A stretch of DNA of 64,000 nucleotides from Calothrix sp. PCC 7716 (GCF_019977735.1 NZ_AP025018.1:6824580-6888579); one strand, 5' to 3'; positions 33,516-43,545 are shown, counted from the first letter of the stretch. The notes: generated by a model not told the origin, from the letters alone. Made by a program: numbers and translations.

Positions 33516-35702
33516 ATGGAATTTTTTCCTTACGAGCCGTTTGACCAAAACAAAGGGCAGAGAGCAGTTTGGGACAAATTAAAAAACGCATTTAAAGACG
33601 AAGACGGGGTGGCGTTTTATCGCTACCCTATTTTTCATCGTAATGGCAAATTACATAGAGAACCAGACATTTTAATAGTACATCGTCAATACGGTTTATG
33701 GGTTTTAGAGTGCAAAGGATGTTCTATCAGCAACATTGCTTCTATTCATGGTCACATGTGGAACATGAATAACTGGCATTCAGAGGTAGAAACACCCTTG
33801 GCACAAGCAGAAGACCAAATGTTCGCCATTAAAAATAGATTGACTGAACATAGAGAAACCAGAGGACTAGTCAGCTATAACTTCTGTGCTGTTTTACCTT
33901 TTGTTACACAACAGGAGTGGCAATCCAAAGGCTTTGATAACCTACCTTGCACTAACGGCGCCGTTATTTTCAGTGATGATTTAACACCAAAAGCATTTAA
34001 AAACAAAATTATCCAAGGTGATAAAGCCAACGCTGAACCACAACGAATGATGACTGATGAACAGTGGGCTACGGTCAAAGCAGTACTTGGAGGAACCCTA
34101 CCGTCAAAACAACCGCGTACCATTGCGACTGGTACACCACCAAATAATCCTATCCGAGTAATTAGCGCAATTGAATCCAAACTCAAAATCCTTGATGAAC
34201 AGCAGCAAAAAGTTGCATTTGAAGTTCCTTCCGGTCCACAACGTGTTCGTGGTTTAGCTGGTACTGGTAAAACAGTTCTATTTGCCAAACGTATTGCTAA
34301 AATGCACGCGCGTAATCCTGAATGGAAGTTAGCGTATATATTCTTCACTCAGGCGTTATACGATGAAATTACTGAACGTATCGGTTTAGAATATCGAGCA
34401 ATGACAGGGGAAGAACCCAATTGGTACAATCTCCATATATTGCATTCCTGGGGCGCCAAAAATAGAAATGGTTTTTATCGCAGTTTAGCTTTGAAGTGCG
34501 GTATTAATCCTATGAGTCTTAATGATGTAGAAGCAGCAATTGGTAAAGGTTCTCCAGGTGCAAGTTTTGAATACGTTTGTGATTGTTTAGAACAAGAGGC
34601 GCCAGATATCCCTACTTTATACGACGCAATCCTTATTGATGAAGGGCAAGATTTACCGCCATCATTTTATCGATTAGCGCGCGCTACATTATCAGACCCC
34701 AAACGTTTGTATTGGGCATATGATGAAGCACAAGGTATTGGTTCACTTTTAGTACCTCAACCTTCAACTATATTTGGTAAAAATCCTGATGGTACGCCTG
34801 TAGTTGATTTGGGTGGTAATGATTTGCCTAGTGGTGGTAAAACGGCGCCGCTTTATCCAGACGGTATTGCAAAAGCACACAACATGAATAAGTGCTATCG
34901 TACTCCCAAATTGCTTTTGATGACCGCACACGCAGTTAACATGGGGCTGTTCCGCGCACAAGGAGCATTACAAGGAGTAAGTAAACAAGAAGAATGGGAA
35001 AAGCTTGGTTATACAGTTTTAGACGGTGATTTTACTGATAAAAGTATCAAGGAGAAAAAGACAGTTACAATTACTCGTCCAGATGATAGAAGTCCCCATC
35101 CTATTGACCAAAAAGATTTTGAAGCGCATGAAGCTGTTGGCGCCCCTCTTATAATTCAATCATTCAATTCCGAACATGAAGAGCGCGAGTGGATAGCCCA
35201 GCAAGTTGCCAATGACTTAAAACTTGGGTTTGACCCATGCGATATCGTCGTCACTGGGCCAACTGGAGACTACGAAAAAGATTATTTTTATGAGCTACAA
35301 CAAACTCTCAAAACATACGGTGTAAAAAGCTGTATTGCTGGTGTTGATACGCAACGGGATATTTTCCGCATGGATGGACACGTAACTATCTCTAATATTT
35401 TTAGAGCTAAGGGTAACGAAGCTTGGAAGGTTTACGCTTCTCGCTTCCATTACGCAACCAAACCTTTATCCTTTAAAAATGAAAGTGAATTACACAAACG
35501 TAACGAAGCTTTTGTTGCTCTTACCCGTGCGCGCGTTTGGTGTATTGTAACTGGTGTCGAGGCGCCGATATTTAATGAACTGCGCGCGTGTGTTCAGCAA
35601 TATCCTAAATTTACGTTCCCTGCCTTCAATAAACGTACTATCCAACGTACTAACGACGAGAACGAAAATTCAAACGATAATTTGCAGGAACTGATAAAGT
35701 AG
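33516..35702 (+). CDS. NERD-domain UvrD/Rep-like DNA helicase, 728 aa
   Basis: Residues ~15-130 are a NERD domain (REPDILIVHRQYGLWVLECK), a nuclease-related fold where D, E and K form the putative active site. An SF1 helicase follows: Walker A GLAGTGKT (246-253), motif II IDEGQD near 375, a late RAKGNEAWKVYASRF segment (motif V area) and ALTRARVWCIVTG (motif VI). NERD-helicases act in DNA repair or defence, and several defence systems include such fusions. No stop or shift seen. It starts with MEFFPYEPFDQNKGQRAVW, as in its family. A long hairpin follows its stop. Confidence 0.88.
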   Translation: MEFFPYEPFDQNKGQRAVWDKLKNAFKDEDGVAFYRYPIFHRNGKLHREPDILIVHRQYGLWVLECKGCSISNIASIHGHMWNMNNWHSEVETPLAQAEDQMFAIKNRLTEHRETRGLVSYNFCAVLPFVTQQEWQSKGFDNLPCTNGAVIFSDDLTPKAFKNKIIQGDKANAEPQRMMTDEQWATVKAVLGGTLPSKQPRTIATGTPPNNPIRVISAIESKLKILDEQQQKVAFEVPSGPQRVRGLAGTGKTVLFAKRIAKMHARNPEWKLAYIFFTQALYDEITERIGLEYRAMTGEEPNWYNLHILHSWGAKNRNGFYRSLALKCGINPMSLNDVEAAIGKGSPGASFEYVCDCLEQEAPDIPTLYDAILIDEGQDLPPSFYRLARATLSDPKRLYWAYDEAQGIGSLLVPQPSTIFGKNPDGTPVVDLGGNDLPSGGKTAPLYPDGIAKAHNMNKCYRTPKLLLMTAHAVNMGLFRAQGALQGVSKQEEWEKLGYTVLDGDFTDKSIKEKKTVTITRPDDRSPHPIDQKDFEAHEAVGAPLIIQSFNSEHEEREWIAQQVANDLKLGFDPCDIVVTGPTGDYEKDYFYELQQTLKTYGVKSCIAGVDTQRDIFRMDGHVTISNIFRAKGNEAWKVYASRFHYATKPLSFKNESELHKRNEAFVALTRARVWCIVTGVEAPIFNELRACVQQYPKFTFPAFNKRTIQRTNDENENSNDNLQELIK

Positions 35703-35754
35703 TGTTTTTGTACGCATAGCAAGGATAACGATGCTTTCTATGTAAAGAACAAAT

Positions 35755-35792
35755 TGTAAATGGTGAAGGTTTATTTTTCTTCACTATTTACA
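35755..35792 (+). terminator. Hairpin downstream of the NERD helicase
   Basis: TGTAAATGGTGAAG pairs with CTTCACTATTTACA (14 bp, one G-T type mismatch) around a T-rich loop, 53 bases after the stop. No U-tract follows, so it may act as an mRNA 3' stabiliser or a weak terminator. Confidence 0.5.
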
Positions 35793-36373
35793 TGGCGCCG
35801 TTAAATTGTTAGCATAACTAATAATAAAAAACCAATCACAGCACTGAAAGCAAACACAAGCGCAGCTTAAATAAAATAATTTTACCTCTTAAAACATTTA
35901 AAGCAACCCTATCGAGTTTTGTCTCAAGATAGTCAAATTAAAGTTCTAACTTTGTAACGGCGCCTTACAAGCGCAATATTCAACTACTTAAACAGCATTA
36001 CTGATAACTTGATTATTGCTCAAGAGTGAATTATTATTCAGGTGCCTACACAAGCTCTATAACTATAATTATTCCCAAATACAACACAAAAACAGTCATC
36101 CAGTGGCATCGACAACAACTCGATTCAAAAAACTTTTATTAATTTAGCTGCAAACTTTGTGCCCGAATCGGACACACTTATAACAGCTATACAGTACATT
36201 AGCATTGAAATTGTTGAAAATATATAAGATTCTTCACTGTATCCTAAAGGGCGCCATCCTTAAAGACATTGTTTATCAGTATAAAATCTCCATAATACGT
36301 CTTAAATAAGACTATATTGTTAGTTTTATACTGAAAACGGGAATAATACTTTTAGACAAGCACTATTAAACTA
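35793..36373. other. Long non-coding region
   Basis: About 580 bases without a credible ORF. Holds GGCGCC at three places (about 35793, 35959, 36250), a 19-bp palindrome (36158), and the promoter region of the gene at 36374. Confidence 0.5.
36158..36176. promoter_or_regulatory. 19-bp palindrome TGTGCCC-N5-GGACACA, copy 3
   Basis: TGTGCCCGAATCGGACACA. Same arms and same C/A mismatch as the copies at 31375 and 31562, with the inner pair changed to G/C. It lies on the far side of the 31711-35702 gene block, 198 bases before the next ATG. Confidence 0.55.
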
Positions 36374-37291
36374 ATGAGTGAAAATAAGAAGAAAAACTGG
36401 ATTGCTATAGCAATCTTTGTCATATTAGGCTGGTTTGGTGTTAGTAAAATAATTGAAGTTGCTTCATCTTACTCGGCGCATCAAAAAATGCTTGCTGAGG
36501 TAAAAACTCTTGCAAGCAGCAACACTGACATTAATAATATTCCTAATTTAGAATCTTTAAAATCAACTAAAACTACTATTGAGCAAAGCGTAACCAAACT
36601 CAAAGAAGTTCCCAATGTACCTGGTTATCCTTATCAAAATGCTCAAAATCAAATCTCTCAACTCAATAATATTTTAGCAAAACTTGATTCTAAAATTAAA
36701 ATTGAGGATGAAGCTTTAAGCAATTTACAAACAGCACAGCGTTTAGACGCAGAAGCAGCTAGATTAGTTCAAAGTAAAACTTATTCTACATCTTGGCAAG
36801 AAGCTAAAAGCAAGTGGGAGCAAGCGATTAGTTTACTCAAAAAAATTCCCACAGGCACATTTGTATCTGATACAGCAAAATCTGGGATAACCGCAGTTGA
36901 ACGCAATTTTAAAGATGTTGGTCAATATATCACAGGCGAAGAAAAATCTTTACATAACTTTACGAATGCAGTAGAAGCAGCACAAAGAGCGTTCTATTTC
37001 ACCAAAGATACAATTAACATAACATTGCCTGATTTACTAAATGCCAAGTTACAGTGGCAACAAGCTATTAATTTCGCTGCTCTTGTTGGCACAAACAGTC
37101 ACTTAGGAACGAGGGTTCAATCGCAATTAGGCGCCTATCGGAACAATTACCGTGAAGTTAGTAAGGCTATTGATGACATCAAAAAATGTACATCTCAAAA
37201 CACTAGTTCAGAAATTTCCTGTACACAGAGTATCATCTCAAATCATACAAACATCTTTGATAGTTTTTACTACCCATATCAAATGGATTAA
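36374..37291 (+). CDS. Membrane-anchored coiled-coil protein, 305 aa
   Basis: One N-terminal membrane segment (WIAIAIFVILGWFGVSKII), then a long, mostly helical periplasmic or cytoplasmic part with heptad-like stretches (TIEQSVTKLKEVP; AQNQISQLNNILAKLDSKI; EAARLVQSKTYSTSWQEAKSK). Two late Cys lie in CTSQNTSSEISC. The WQEAKSKWEQAISLLKKIP pattern recurs (LQWQQAINFAALV), as in cyanobacterial anchored helical-repeat proteins of unknown function. No partner gene evident. Confidence 0.6.
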   Translation: MSENKKKNWIAIAIFVILGWFGVSKIIEVASSYSAHQKMLAEVKTLASSNTDINNIPNLESLKSTKTTIEQSVTKLKEVPNVPGYPYQNAQNQISQLNNILAKLDSKIKIEDEALSNLQTAQRLDAEAARLVQSKTYSTSWQEAKSKWEQAISLLKKIPTGTFVSDTAKSGITAVERNFKDVGQYITGEEKSLHNFTNAVEAAQRAFYFTKDTINITLPDLLNAKLQWQQAINFAALVGTNSHLGTRVQSQLGAYRNNYREVSKAIDDIKKCTSQNTSSEISCTQSIISNHTNIFDSFYYPYQMD

Positions 37292-37475
37292 TCCTGTTTA
37301 ATTTTGCCCATTCAGCTATTTTCAGTTGATTAGTTAACCCAGAACCATCAACTACTATTTTGACGAATTCATTTAACATTTACTTCTAACCTACATCTAA
37401 TTATCGATTTATAAATACAATTATAGCTAACGGTTATATTTTTAACATAAAACCGTGGAAGCACACGGTCATTAA

Positions 37476-37847
37476 TTATGACACTTCTTGCCAGCCTTCA
37501 ACTATAGCAACCAGCACATTGACAATTGGATTATCAACAGCTTCTTTAAATGCTTCCTTCCCTCCTGATTTGATGGCGCCCATAACGCGCGCTTTCAGGG
37601 TAGAATTATTTCTAATAGTGTCAGCAGCTTTAACAGCAATCATTGTTTTATCAGTTTCAGTAGAACTTGGGTTAGTTTCTTCAAGCTGCCTGAGTAACTG
37701 TTGAATATCTGCTGCTGCTTGAGCTAGGTTTTGTTGGGGAGCATAATTATGTATGGCGCCACCTATCTGCTCAGTTTGAATCGTCTCAGCATATCCAACA
37801 CCGATTGAGGCATTATTTTGGTTAATATTAATCTTACGTTCTGACAT
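37476..37847 (-). CDS. Cyanobacterial hypothetical protein with N-terminal Asn/Gly motif, 123 aa
   Basis: N terminus NINQNNASIGVGYAETIQTE, nearly matching the C terminus of the neighbouring gene product (NIDQRNASIGVGYGENVHAQ). The remainder is a conserved cyanobacterial layout: LAQAAADIQQLLRQLEETNP, a central KAADTIRNNSTLKARVMGAI, and a final VNVLVAIVEGWQE. Start supported by AAGGA 7 bases upstream of the ATG. Its ATG lies 20 bases after the stop of the upstream gene on the same strand, so they form an operon. Shared short motifs in adjacent genes often mean physical pairing; this is inference. Confidence 0.65.
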   Translation of the reverse strand: MSERKININQNNASIGVGYAETIQTEQIGGAIHNYAPQQNLAQAAADIQQLLRQLEETNPSSTETDKTMIAVKAADTIRNNSTLKARVMGAIKSGGKEAFKEAVDNPIVNVLVAIVEGWQEVS

Positions 37848-37867
37848 ATCTTATCCTTATTAATTAT

Positions 37868-38419
37868 TTATTTAATACTGTAATTCGAGGCGCCGATATT
37901 TTGGGCATGAACATTTTCACCATAACCAACACCGATTGAAGCATTCCTTTGGTCAATATTAACTACTAAACTCTTTTCTGCTTCATTTTCCATAAAGTCG
38001 TATAATGTTGAAACAATCTTTTTAACTCCCTCAATATCCCTTGTGGTGATTATTCTACTTTTTCCTGAATTTAGCTCAAGCTCGAATCCATAGGGAGTTG
38101 GTATCCTTAAAATCATTATAATTGCATAAATTCCTATAAAAATAGAGGCGCCGCCCCAGAGAACTCGTTCCCATCGATAATTCCTAAACCCATCTGTCAT
38201 TAACCAGCCTCCAGCAGCAAGTAGTAAAATCAGACAAAATATGGGAAGCCCATAATTATTCTGAATTTTTACTAATCCGAAACCAGTTATATTTGAAAAT
38301 TGATAAACATTTCTTCCAAATCTTACAGTTTTCTTTGTTATCTCTATATAAGCTGATGGTTCTACTAATATATCTTTATCATTTTGTATCAATTTACCTA
38401 AAAGCGTTTTCTCTGCCAT
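37868..38419 (-). CDS. DUF6232-like membrane protein with C-terminal Asn/Gly motif
   Basis: MAEKTLLG at 38419 is preferred over the longer frame opening (38437) because GAGGTG sits ~8 bases before it. Residues ~25-45 (AYIEITKKTVRFGRNVYQFS) resemble DUF6232, followed by two membrane segments (LPIFCLILLLAAGGWLM; VLWGGASIFIGIYAIIMIL), then a soluble strand-rich part (FELELNSGKSRIITTRDIEG). The last ~28 residues carry the motif shared with the downstream protein. The topology suggests a membrane tether that recruits that partner. Confidence 0.65.
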   Translation of the reverse strand: MAEKTLLGKLIQNDKDILVEPSAYIEITKKTVRFGRNVYQFSNITGFGLVKIQNNYGLPIFCLILLLAAGGWLMTDGFRNYRWERVLWGGASIFIGIYAIIMILRIPTPYGFELELNSGKSRIITTRDIEGVKKIVSTLYDFMENEAEKSLVVNIDQRNASIGVGYGENVHAQNIGASNYSIK

Positions 38420-38437
38420 GTAATTGCACCTCGACAC

Positions 38438-38975
38438 TATTTGATTGTTATCATTAACTAATTCTTTAGTACTACTTAAGTCGAACTAAAATAATTCCAC
38501 AATTTTTTATTCTTTAATTTGACTAATTATTCAGTATTTCTACTTAACAAGTTGTGATTGTTATCTTGTATAAATTGTGATTATATGCACATAATCTACG
38601 TACTATTCATTAAAAAATATGTGACCTATGTCACTGATAAAATGTAATTCATGGACATCTGACTGCTGTTTGGAGAAAGTAGAGCTTCAAACATCTGATT
38701 GATAATAACTATATCAGGCAGTAGCTATCGAGCAAGTATAGTCACATGACTTTATAGATATAAATTTATTAATTTTAGCAGGATAGGCGCCTATTAATTA
38801 GTAAAACCACCATTAAGCATTGCCTAACAGTGGTATATAATTCATAGAAGGAATTAATCTTCTTAGAATCTCAAAGTGAATCAAATTCTAAGTTAACATT
38901 TTTATAATAAAATTATTACAGGCGCCAATAATTTGTCATTATTCTTTGATAATCCTATTAACAACAAAGGTCTTT
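38438..38975. other. AT-rich non-coding region between divergent genes
   Basis: More than 500 bases without a gene. Contains a CRP-like site at 38620 and two GGCGCC near its right side (about 38785 and 38922). Promoters for both flanking genes must lie here. Confidence 0.45.
38620..38635. promoter_or_regulatory. CRP-type binding site
   Basis: TGTGA-CCTATG-TCACT matches the CRP-family consensus TGTGA-N6-TCACA at 9 of 10 fixed positions. Cyanobacterial SyCRP1-like regulators use this consensus. It lies ~200 bases upstream of the reverse gene start at 38419 and ~340 before the forward one. Confidence 0.4.
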
Positions 38976-39455
38976 ATGTCGAAAGGATTCGGTAAACCCC
39001 AACCTACTAAACTTGACAAATTTATTGAGCAAGCAGTAAACCATACCCGGCGCCGGAACCCTGAAGCGTTAGACAGAATATTTGATAACCTGCCTGTGGA
39101 GTTGAACGACAAAGTATTAAAAGGTACTGTAAAAACATTAAAGCAAGATATTGATTCTTTAAGCTGGCTTTGCGGATACTTTGCCTCAGAGATAAATAGT
39201 ACATTAGATAACAATAAACCTAGGCAGCCAATAATTTTATTGTCAAAACTGCTAATGAAACATGGTATGGCGCCGTTCACTGATTTCGCGCCATACACTG
39301 GTTGTAGAATTCACATAATTGATACTATGAAGTTTGAAGCGTTGCCAGCAAAAGTACAAGAAGCGATTAACGGCGCCTTTGAGGTTATGGAACAATCTGA
39401 CGAAGAAGCGCGGGCTATTAACGACGCACTACTGGCTGAAATGGTCGTTGATTGA
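38976..39455 (+). CDS. Hypothetical protein, 159 aa
   Basis: ATG 38976 (MSKGFGKPQPTKLDKFIEQA) has AAGG 7 bases upstream and is preferred to the TTG at 38946. Soluble, helical, with basic N-terminal and acidic C-terminal parts (MEQSDEEARAINDALLAEM). No known motif. Four in-frame GGCGCC-type sites encode RR or GA pairs. Family not recognised. Confidence 0.55.
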   Translation: MSKGFGKPQPTKLDKFIEQAVNHTRRRNPEALDRIFDNLPVELNDKVLKGTVKTLKQDIDSLSWLCGYFASEINSTLDNNKPRQPIILLSKLLMKHGMAPFTDFAPYTGCRIHIIDTMKFEALPAKVQEAINGAFEVMEQSDEEARAINDALLAEMVVD

Positions 39456-39497
39456 TGGGCGCCGTTATAATATTTAAATACTCAGATACCCAGATAT

Positions 39498-39993
39498 TTA
39501 AAAATTGAAGTTGCTTCTCTCATTACCTGGTGGGCACTTAATGCCTGCACCAAAGCTATCGCCTGTTTCTGCATCAATAACTTCAATAATTTTGGCGCCA
39601 GCAATACAAGTCATTCTTCCTCTTGACGATGTATGTTCGCCTGGGACAAAACCAGAAATCATCCATATCATTCGGTTATTTGAATATATTTTTTTGTACT
39701 CTCCTGTTGAAAGCCGCAAACTCTCCATAAGTTGTAAGTTTAGCTTCCGTTATCCGCATGTAACCGGAATTCTTTGTAGCTTCCTGCATCGTAATTAAAC
39801 TAACGATTGGTAGGTCATTATTGGCAGGATATGTTTTTACTTGATTACCAGGATATACTTGTACTGCTGGAACTGACGGCGCCTCAATCTTTTTTATTGG
39901 ATTCTTAGCCGTTGCTGTTTGGATTAATAACAAAGTTGTAATTGCAGCAAATATACAAGTTTTCAATGAAGTATTTGTAAAGATTTTAACCAT
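39498..39993 (-). pseudogene. Secreted hypothetical protein broken by a poly-A frameshift
   Basis: The first frame (39993 down to 39676) gives a signal peptide (TCIFAAITTLLLIQTATA-K), a proline-rich stretch and YMRITEAKLTTYGEF. The natural continuation (KIYSNNRMIWMISGFVPGEH, then GRMTCIAGAKIIEVIDAETG) lies one base over, down to 39498. The frames overlap at a run of seven A (minus strand), where one A too many explains the break. Slippage on the run could restore some full product. Confidence 0.65.
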
Positions 39994-40302
39994 TCTTCTA
40001 CTATCAAAACTTCCTCAAAAGACCGTTAGTAATGAACTAATGTTCCTCTGTTTATGACAGTAATTGTAATAAATAGAATAAGAGCGTATTCATATTTATC
40101 AAGGCGCCTTTAGTAGATGAAGATATCAAGCAAACATCCATGCAGTCAATAACTGGTTATTTGATACATATTTCAATTCTTCGGCGCCTGAATCACCTGT
40201 TTTTTTGAGTTATATTGCATATGTAAGTAAACGCCTGGAAATAGTGATATATGTAGCAATTAAAAAGCTGCATCTATCATGTTTCCCAAAAGGTTATACG
40301 TA
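39994..40302. other. Non-coding region before the second haemagglutinin
   Basis: About 300 bases with two GGCGCC (about 40103 and 40183). Nothing else recognised; the haemagglutinin promoter must be here. Confidence 0.4.
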
Positions 40303-43269
40303 ATGAATCCAATCCTCAAAACGATTCACACATCTCTAGTATGTAGTATCTTGTTACTAACCGCACCTGCGCGCGCGCAAATTACGCCAGATACGACGTT
40401 GGGGAACGAAGCATCTCGCCTTACACCAAATCAAGTAATCAACGGCGCCAGTGCTGACCGTATTGATGGAGGCGCCCAACGCGGTATTAACTTGTTCCAT
40501 AGTTTTAGCCAGTTTAATATTGGTGACGGGCAGAGGTTGTATTTTAGCAATCCTGTTGGGGTGCAAAATATACTGACGCGAGTAACAGGCGCCGGAGCTT
40601 CAAATATTTTGGGGACGTTGGGGGTGGATGGCGCCGCAAATTTATTTTTAATTAACCCGAATGGGATTTTGTTTGGTCAGAACGCACGGTTGGATGTGCG
40701 GGGTTCGTTTGTAGGGACAACGGCGAATGGAGTTAAGTTTGGGGACTTGGGGGTATTTGATGTTGCTGATAAACAGGCGCCTGGTTTGTTGACAGTCAAT
40801 CCTTCGGCATTATTGTTCAATCAGATAAATCAAGGTGCATCAATTCAAATCCAGGGTGCAGGTTTACAAGTTCCTGAAAGTAAAAGTTTATTACTAGTTG
40901 GCGCCAACATCAGCATCGATAATGGGATATTATATGCTCCGGGTGGACAAATTGAACTTGCTTCCTTAGCTGATGTAGGGAGTGTTGAACTTCAACATAA
41001 TAATATTCTAAAACTAAATTTTTTATCACAAGTCCAGCGTGCGGATGTATCCCTTAATAATTCTTTGGTGTATGTGGCTGATAAAGGGGAAGGAGATGTT
41101 GTTATTAATGCTCGTAAAATAGATATTTTAGGTAAAAGTGTAATTATTGCTGGTATTAACGATGATTTGGCACCTAATGATAGTAAAGCGGGAAATCTTA
41201 GTTTTAATGCGACTTCAGAAATAAAAATTGGACAAGAAAGTATAATTGCAAATGCTCTATTTGATAATGCTAATGGTCAGAGTGGTGATATTAATATTGA
41301 TACAGGTTCATTTTTAGTTTCAGATAATGCACAACTATTATCTTTTACTGAAGGAAGAGGAAATACAGGTGATATAAATATAAAAGCTAGTAAAAATATA
41401 TTATTTGATAATGCTTATGCTAGTAATAGGAATCGTATTCAAGCAATCGGAAATGGAGGAAATATTTATATTGAATCAAAGAGGCTTACTCTACGTAATG
41501 GTTCTGCACTAGATACTATAATTTCTGGAGTAGGTAATGGAGGAAATATAAATATAAAGATAGATGAAAGTATTCTATTAGATAATGCTTTTATTGATAC
41601 TGCTGCCTCTGTATCTGCCCTCGGTAATAACGGTAATATAAATATTAGTACTCGTTCACTTTCGGTTATTAACAAATCTGTATTAACTACTAGAATTTCT
41701 GGACAAGCTCTATCAGCAGGGAACGTCACCATCAATGCTAGAGAAAGTATTCTATTAGATAATGCTTTTATTGATACTGTTGCCTCTGCATCTGCCTTCG
41801 GCAATAGTGGCAATATAAGTATTAATACTCATACACTTTCAGTTATCAATAAATCTTTGTTAACCACCACAAGCTATGGACGCGATGATGCAGGCAATGT
41901 CAATATAAATTCTATTGATTCTGTTTCTTTTGATGATAGTTATATTAAGACAGATACACAATCTTCCAGTGATGGTAAAAGTGGAAATATTACTGCTAAT
42001 ACAAAATTATTATCTTTGACTAACGGTGCCCAATGGTCTACTAATACCTTTGGAAAGGGAAATGCAGGAAATCTTAGAATTGTAGGACGCGATAGAGTTA
42101 ATGTTTCTGGGAATAATTTAACTACCGGACTATCCAGTGGACTATTTGCAGTTTCTAAAGGTAATGCTGATGGTGATAGTGGAAGCATAAATATTGACGC
42201 TAATTTATTAAGTATATCAGAAGGCGCCGTTATAGATGCGCGTACTGAAAATGCAGGCAAAGGTGGCAGTGTTACAGTAAACGGGGATTTTGTAGAGCTA
42301 AAGAAAGGAGGTCAAATTATTACTACATCTACTAGCAGAGGTTCTGCTGGTAAAATTGAAGTAAACGCTTTTGCACAAATGAGTGTTGATGGTATTGATA
42401 CAACTTATGAGAATCGGCGTAGTAAGATCGGTCAAGACTCTTTTATAAACACCAGTGAAGAAAGTGGTTTGTTTGTACGCTCCACTGGACAAGGCGACGC
42501 CGGAGATATTCAAGTTACAACTCCTATAATTAAACTTGATAACGGAGCTAAATTTAACGCTGAATCTAAGGCAGTTGATGGTGGCAACATTGATATTAAA
42601 TCTGATTTATTACTGTTGCGTCGTAATAGTTCGATTTCTGCAACTGCTGGTCTTGATAGCGGCGCCGGTAATGGTGGCAACATCAAGATAAATGCAGGCG
42701 CCATTGTTGCTGTTCCAAGAGAAAATAGCGATATTCGTGCGAATGCATTTAAAGGTCGAGGAGGTAATGTTACTATCAATACCAACGCACTTTTAGGTAT
42801 TGCGGCTTCTCCAATTGAGACATTTGAAAGTAATATAACTGCTAGTTCAGAAGCTGGCATACAGGGAGAAATATCTATTACCGAACCAGAAGTTCAACCA
42901 GCACAAGGATTAATCGAATTGCCCGAAGAAGTTGTTGATGCGACGAGACAAGTAGTTCAAATTTGTCCAAGACAACCCGGCGCCAAACCGTTAGGAGAAT
43001 TTACCATAACAGGACGTGGCAGTTTACCACCCAGTCCCCTCGAACCACTGACAGGCGCCACGAACCAACAAGTATTAGCTACTTTAGAACAAGAAAATTC
43101 TAATTCCAAGGCGCCTGTATCTTTAATCAACAATTCCCCTGCTCCTCAAATCGCTGAAGCACAAGGCTGGGTAAAAACTAGTGATGGTGGTGTTGAACTT
43201 GTTGCAAAGGCGCCGTCTATTACCTCGAAGAGTACTGCGACAACAACGAATTGCCCAGTTGTACAATAA
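40303..43269 (+). CDS. Filamentous haemagglutinin-like two-partner secretion exoprotein, intact
   Basis: Same family as 7560. ATG 40303 gives a normal signal peptide (MNPILKTIHTSLVCSILLLT, cut near ARA-Q); ATG 40279 would add 8 residues. The TPS domain shows NPNGILFGQNARLDVRGSFV. A long beta-helix follows, with repeats FIDTAASVSALGN / FIDTVASASAFGN in tandem (about 41590-41815) that are near duplicates. The C terminus is complete: LPEEVVDATRQVVQICPRQP, GEFTITGRGSLPPSPLEPL, EAQGWVKTSDGGVELVA. It serves as the in-frame reference showing that the 7560 copy is shifted. GGCGCC is frequent at both ends but missing from ~41.0 to 42.2 kb. Confidence 0.9.
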   Translation: MNPILKTIHTSLVCSILLLTAPARAQITPDTTLGNEASRLTPNQVINGASADRIDGGAQRGINLFHSFSQFNIGDGQRLYFSNPVGVQNILTRVTGAGASNILGTLGVDGAANLFLINPNGILFGQNARLDVRGSFVGTTANGVKFGDLGVFDVADKQAPGLLTVNPSALLFNQINQGASIQIQGAGLQVPESKSLLLVGANISIDNGILYAPGGQIELASLADVGSVELQHNNILKLNFLSQVQRADVSLNNSLVYVADKGEGDVVINARKIDILGKSVIIAGINDDLAPNDSKAGNLSFNATSEIKIGQESIIANALFDNANGQSGDINIDTGSFLVSDNAQLLSFTEGRGNTGDINIKASKNILFDNAYASNRNRIQAIGNGGNIYIESKRLTLRNGSALDTIISGVGNGGNINIKIDESILLDNAFIDTAASVSALGNNGNINISTRSLSVINKSVLTTRISGQALSAGNVTINARESILLDNAFIDTVASASAFGNSGNISINTHTLSVINKSLLTTTSYGRDDAGNVNINSIDSVSFDDSYIKTDTQSSSDGKSGNITANTKLLSLTNGAQWSTNTFGKGNAGNLRIVGRDRVNVSGNNLTTGLSSGLFAVSKGNADGDSGSINIDANLLSISEGAVIDARTENAGKGGSVTVNGDFVELKKGGQIITTSTSRGSAGKIEVNAFAQMSVDGIDTTYENRRSKIGQDSFINTSEESGLFVRSTGQGDAGDIQVTTPIIKLDNGAKFNAESKAVDGGNIDIKSDLLLLRRNSSISATAGLDSGAGNGGNIKINAGAIVAVPRENSDIRANAFKGRGGNVTINTNALLGIAASPIETFESNITASSEAGIQGEISITEPEVQPAQGLIELPEEVVDATRQVVQICPRQPGAKPLGEFTITGRGSLPPSPLEPLTGATNQQVLATLEQENSNSKAPVSLINNSPAPQIAEAQGWVKTSDGGVELVAKAPSITSKSTATTTNCPVVQ

Positions 43270-43545
43270 GGTTATTGACTTTATAAACAGGCGCCAATAA
43301 TAAAAACTACAACAAGCACCTTGAGAATGGCGCCTGTTGTAGTATATGACTCTAAAGTTACAAACTTAGAATCTCAAGTGAATCATATTTAATGTTAATT
43401 CATAATTATGCTAATAAACTTAACTCTATCTATGCTTTTTGTTTTTCTTATCTGTTTTATAAGCAGTGCTATAAAATCCTTGAGGTTTGTAAGATAATGC
43501 AGGTGATACTGAGTATTTTACATCTTCATAATCATTATTTTCATG

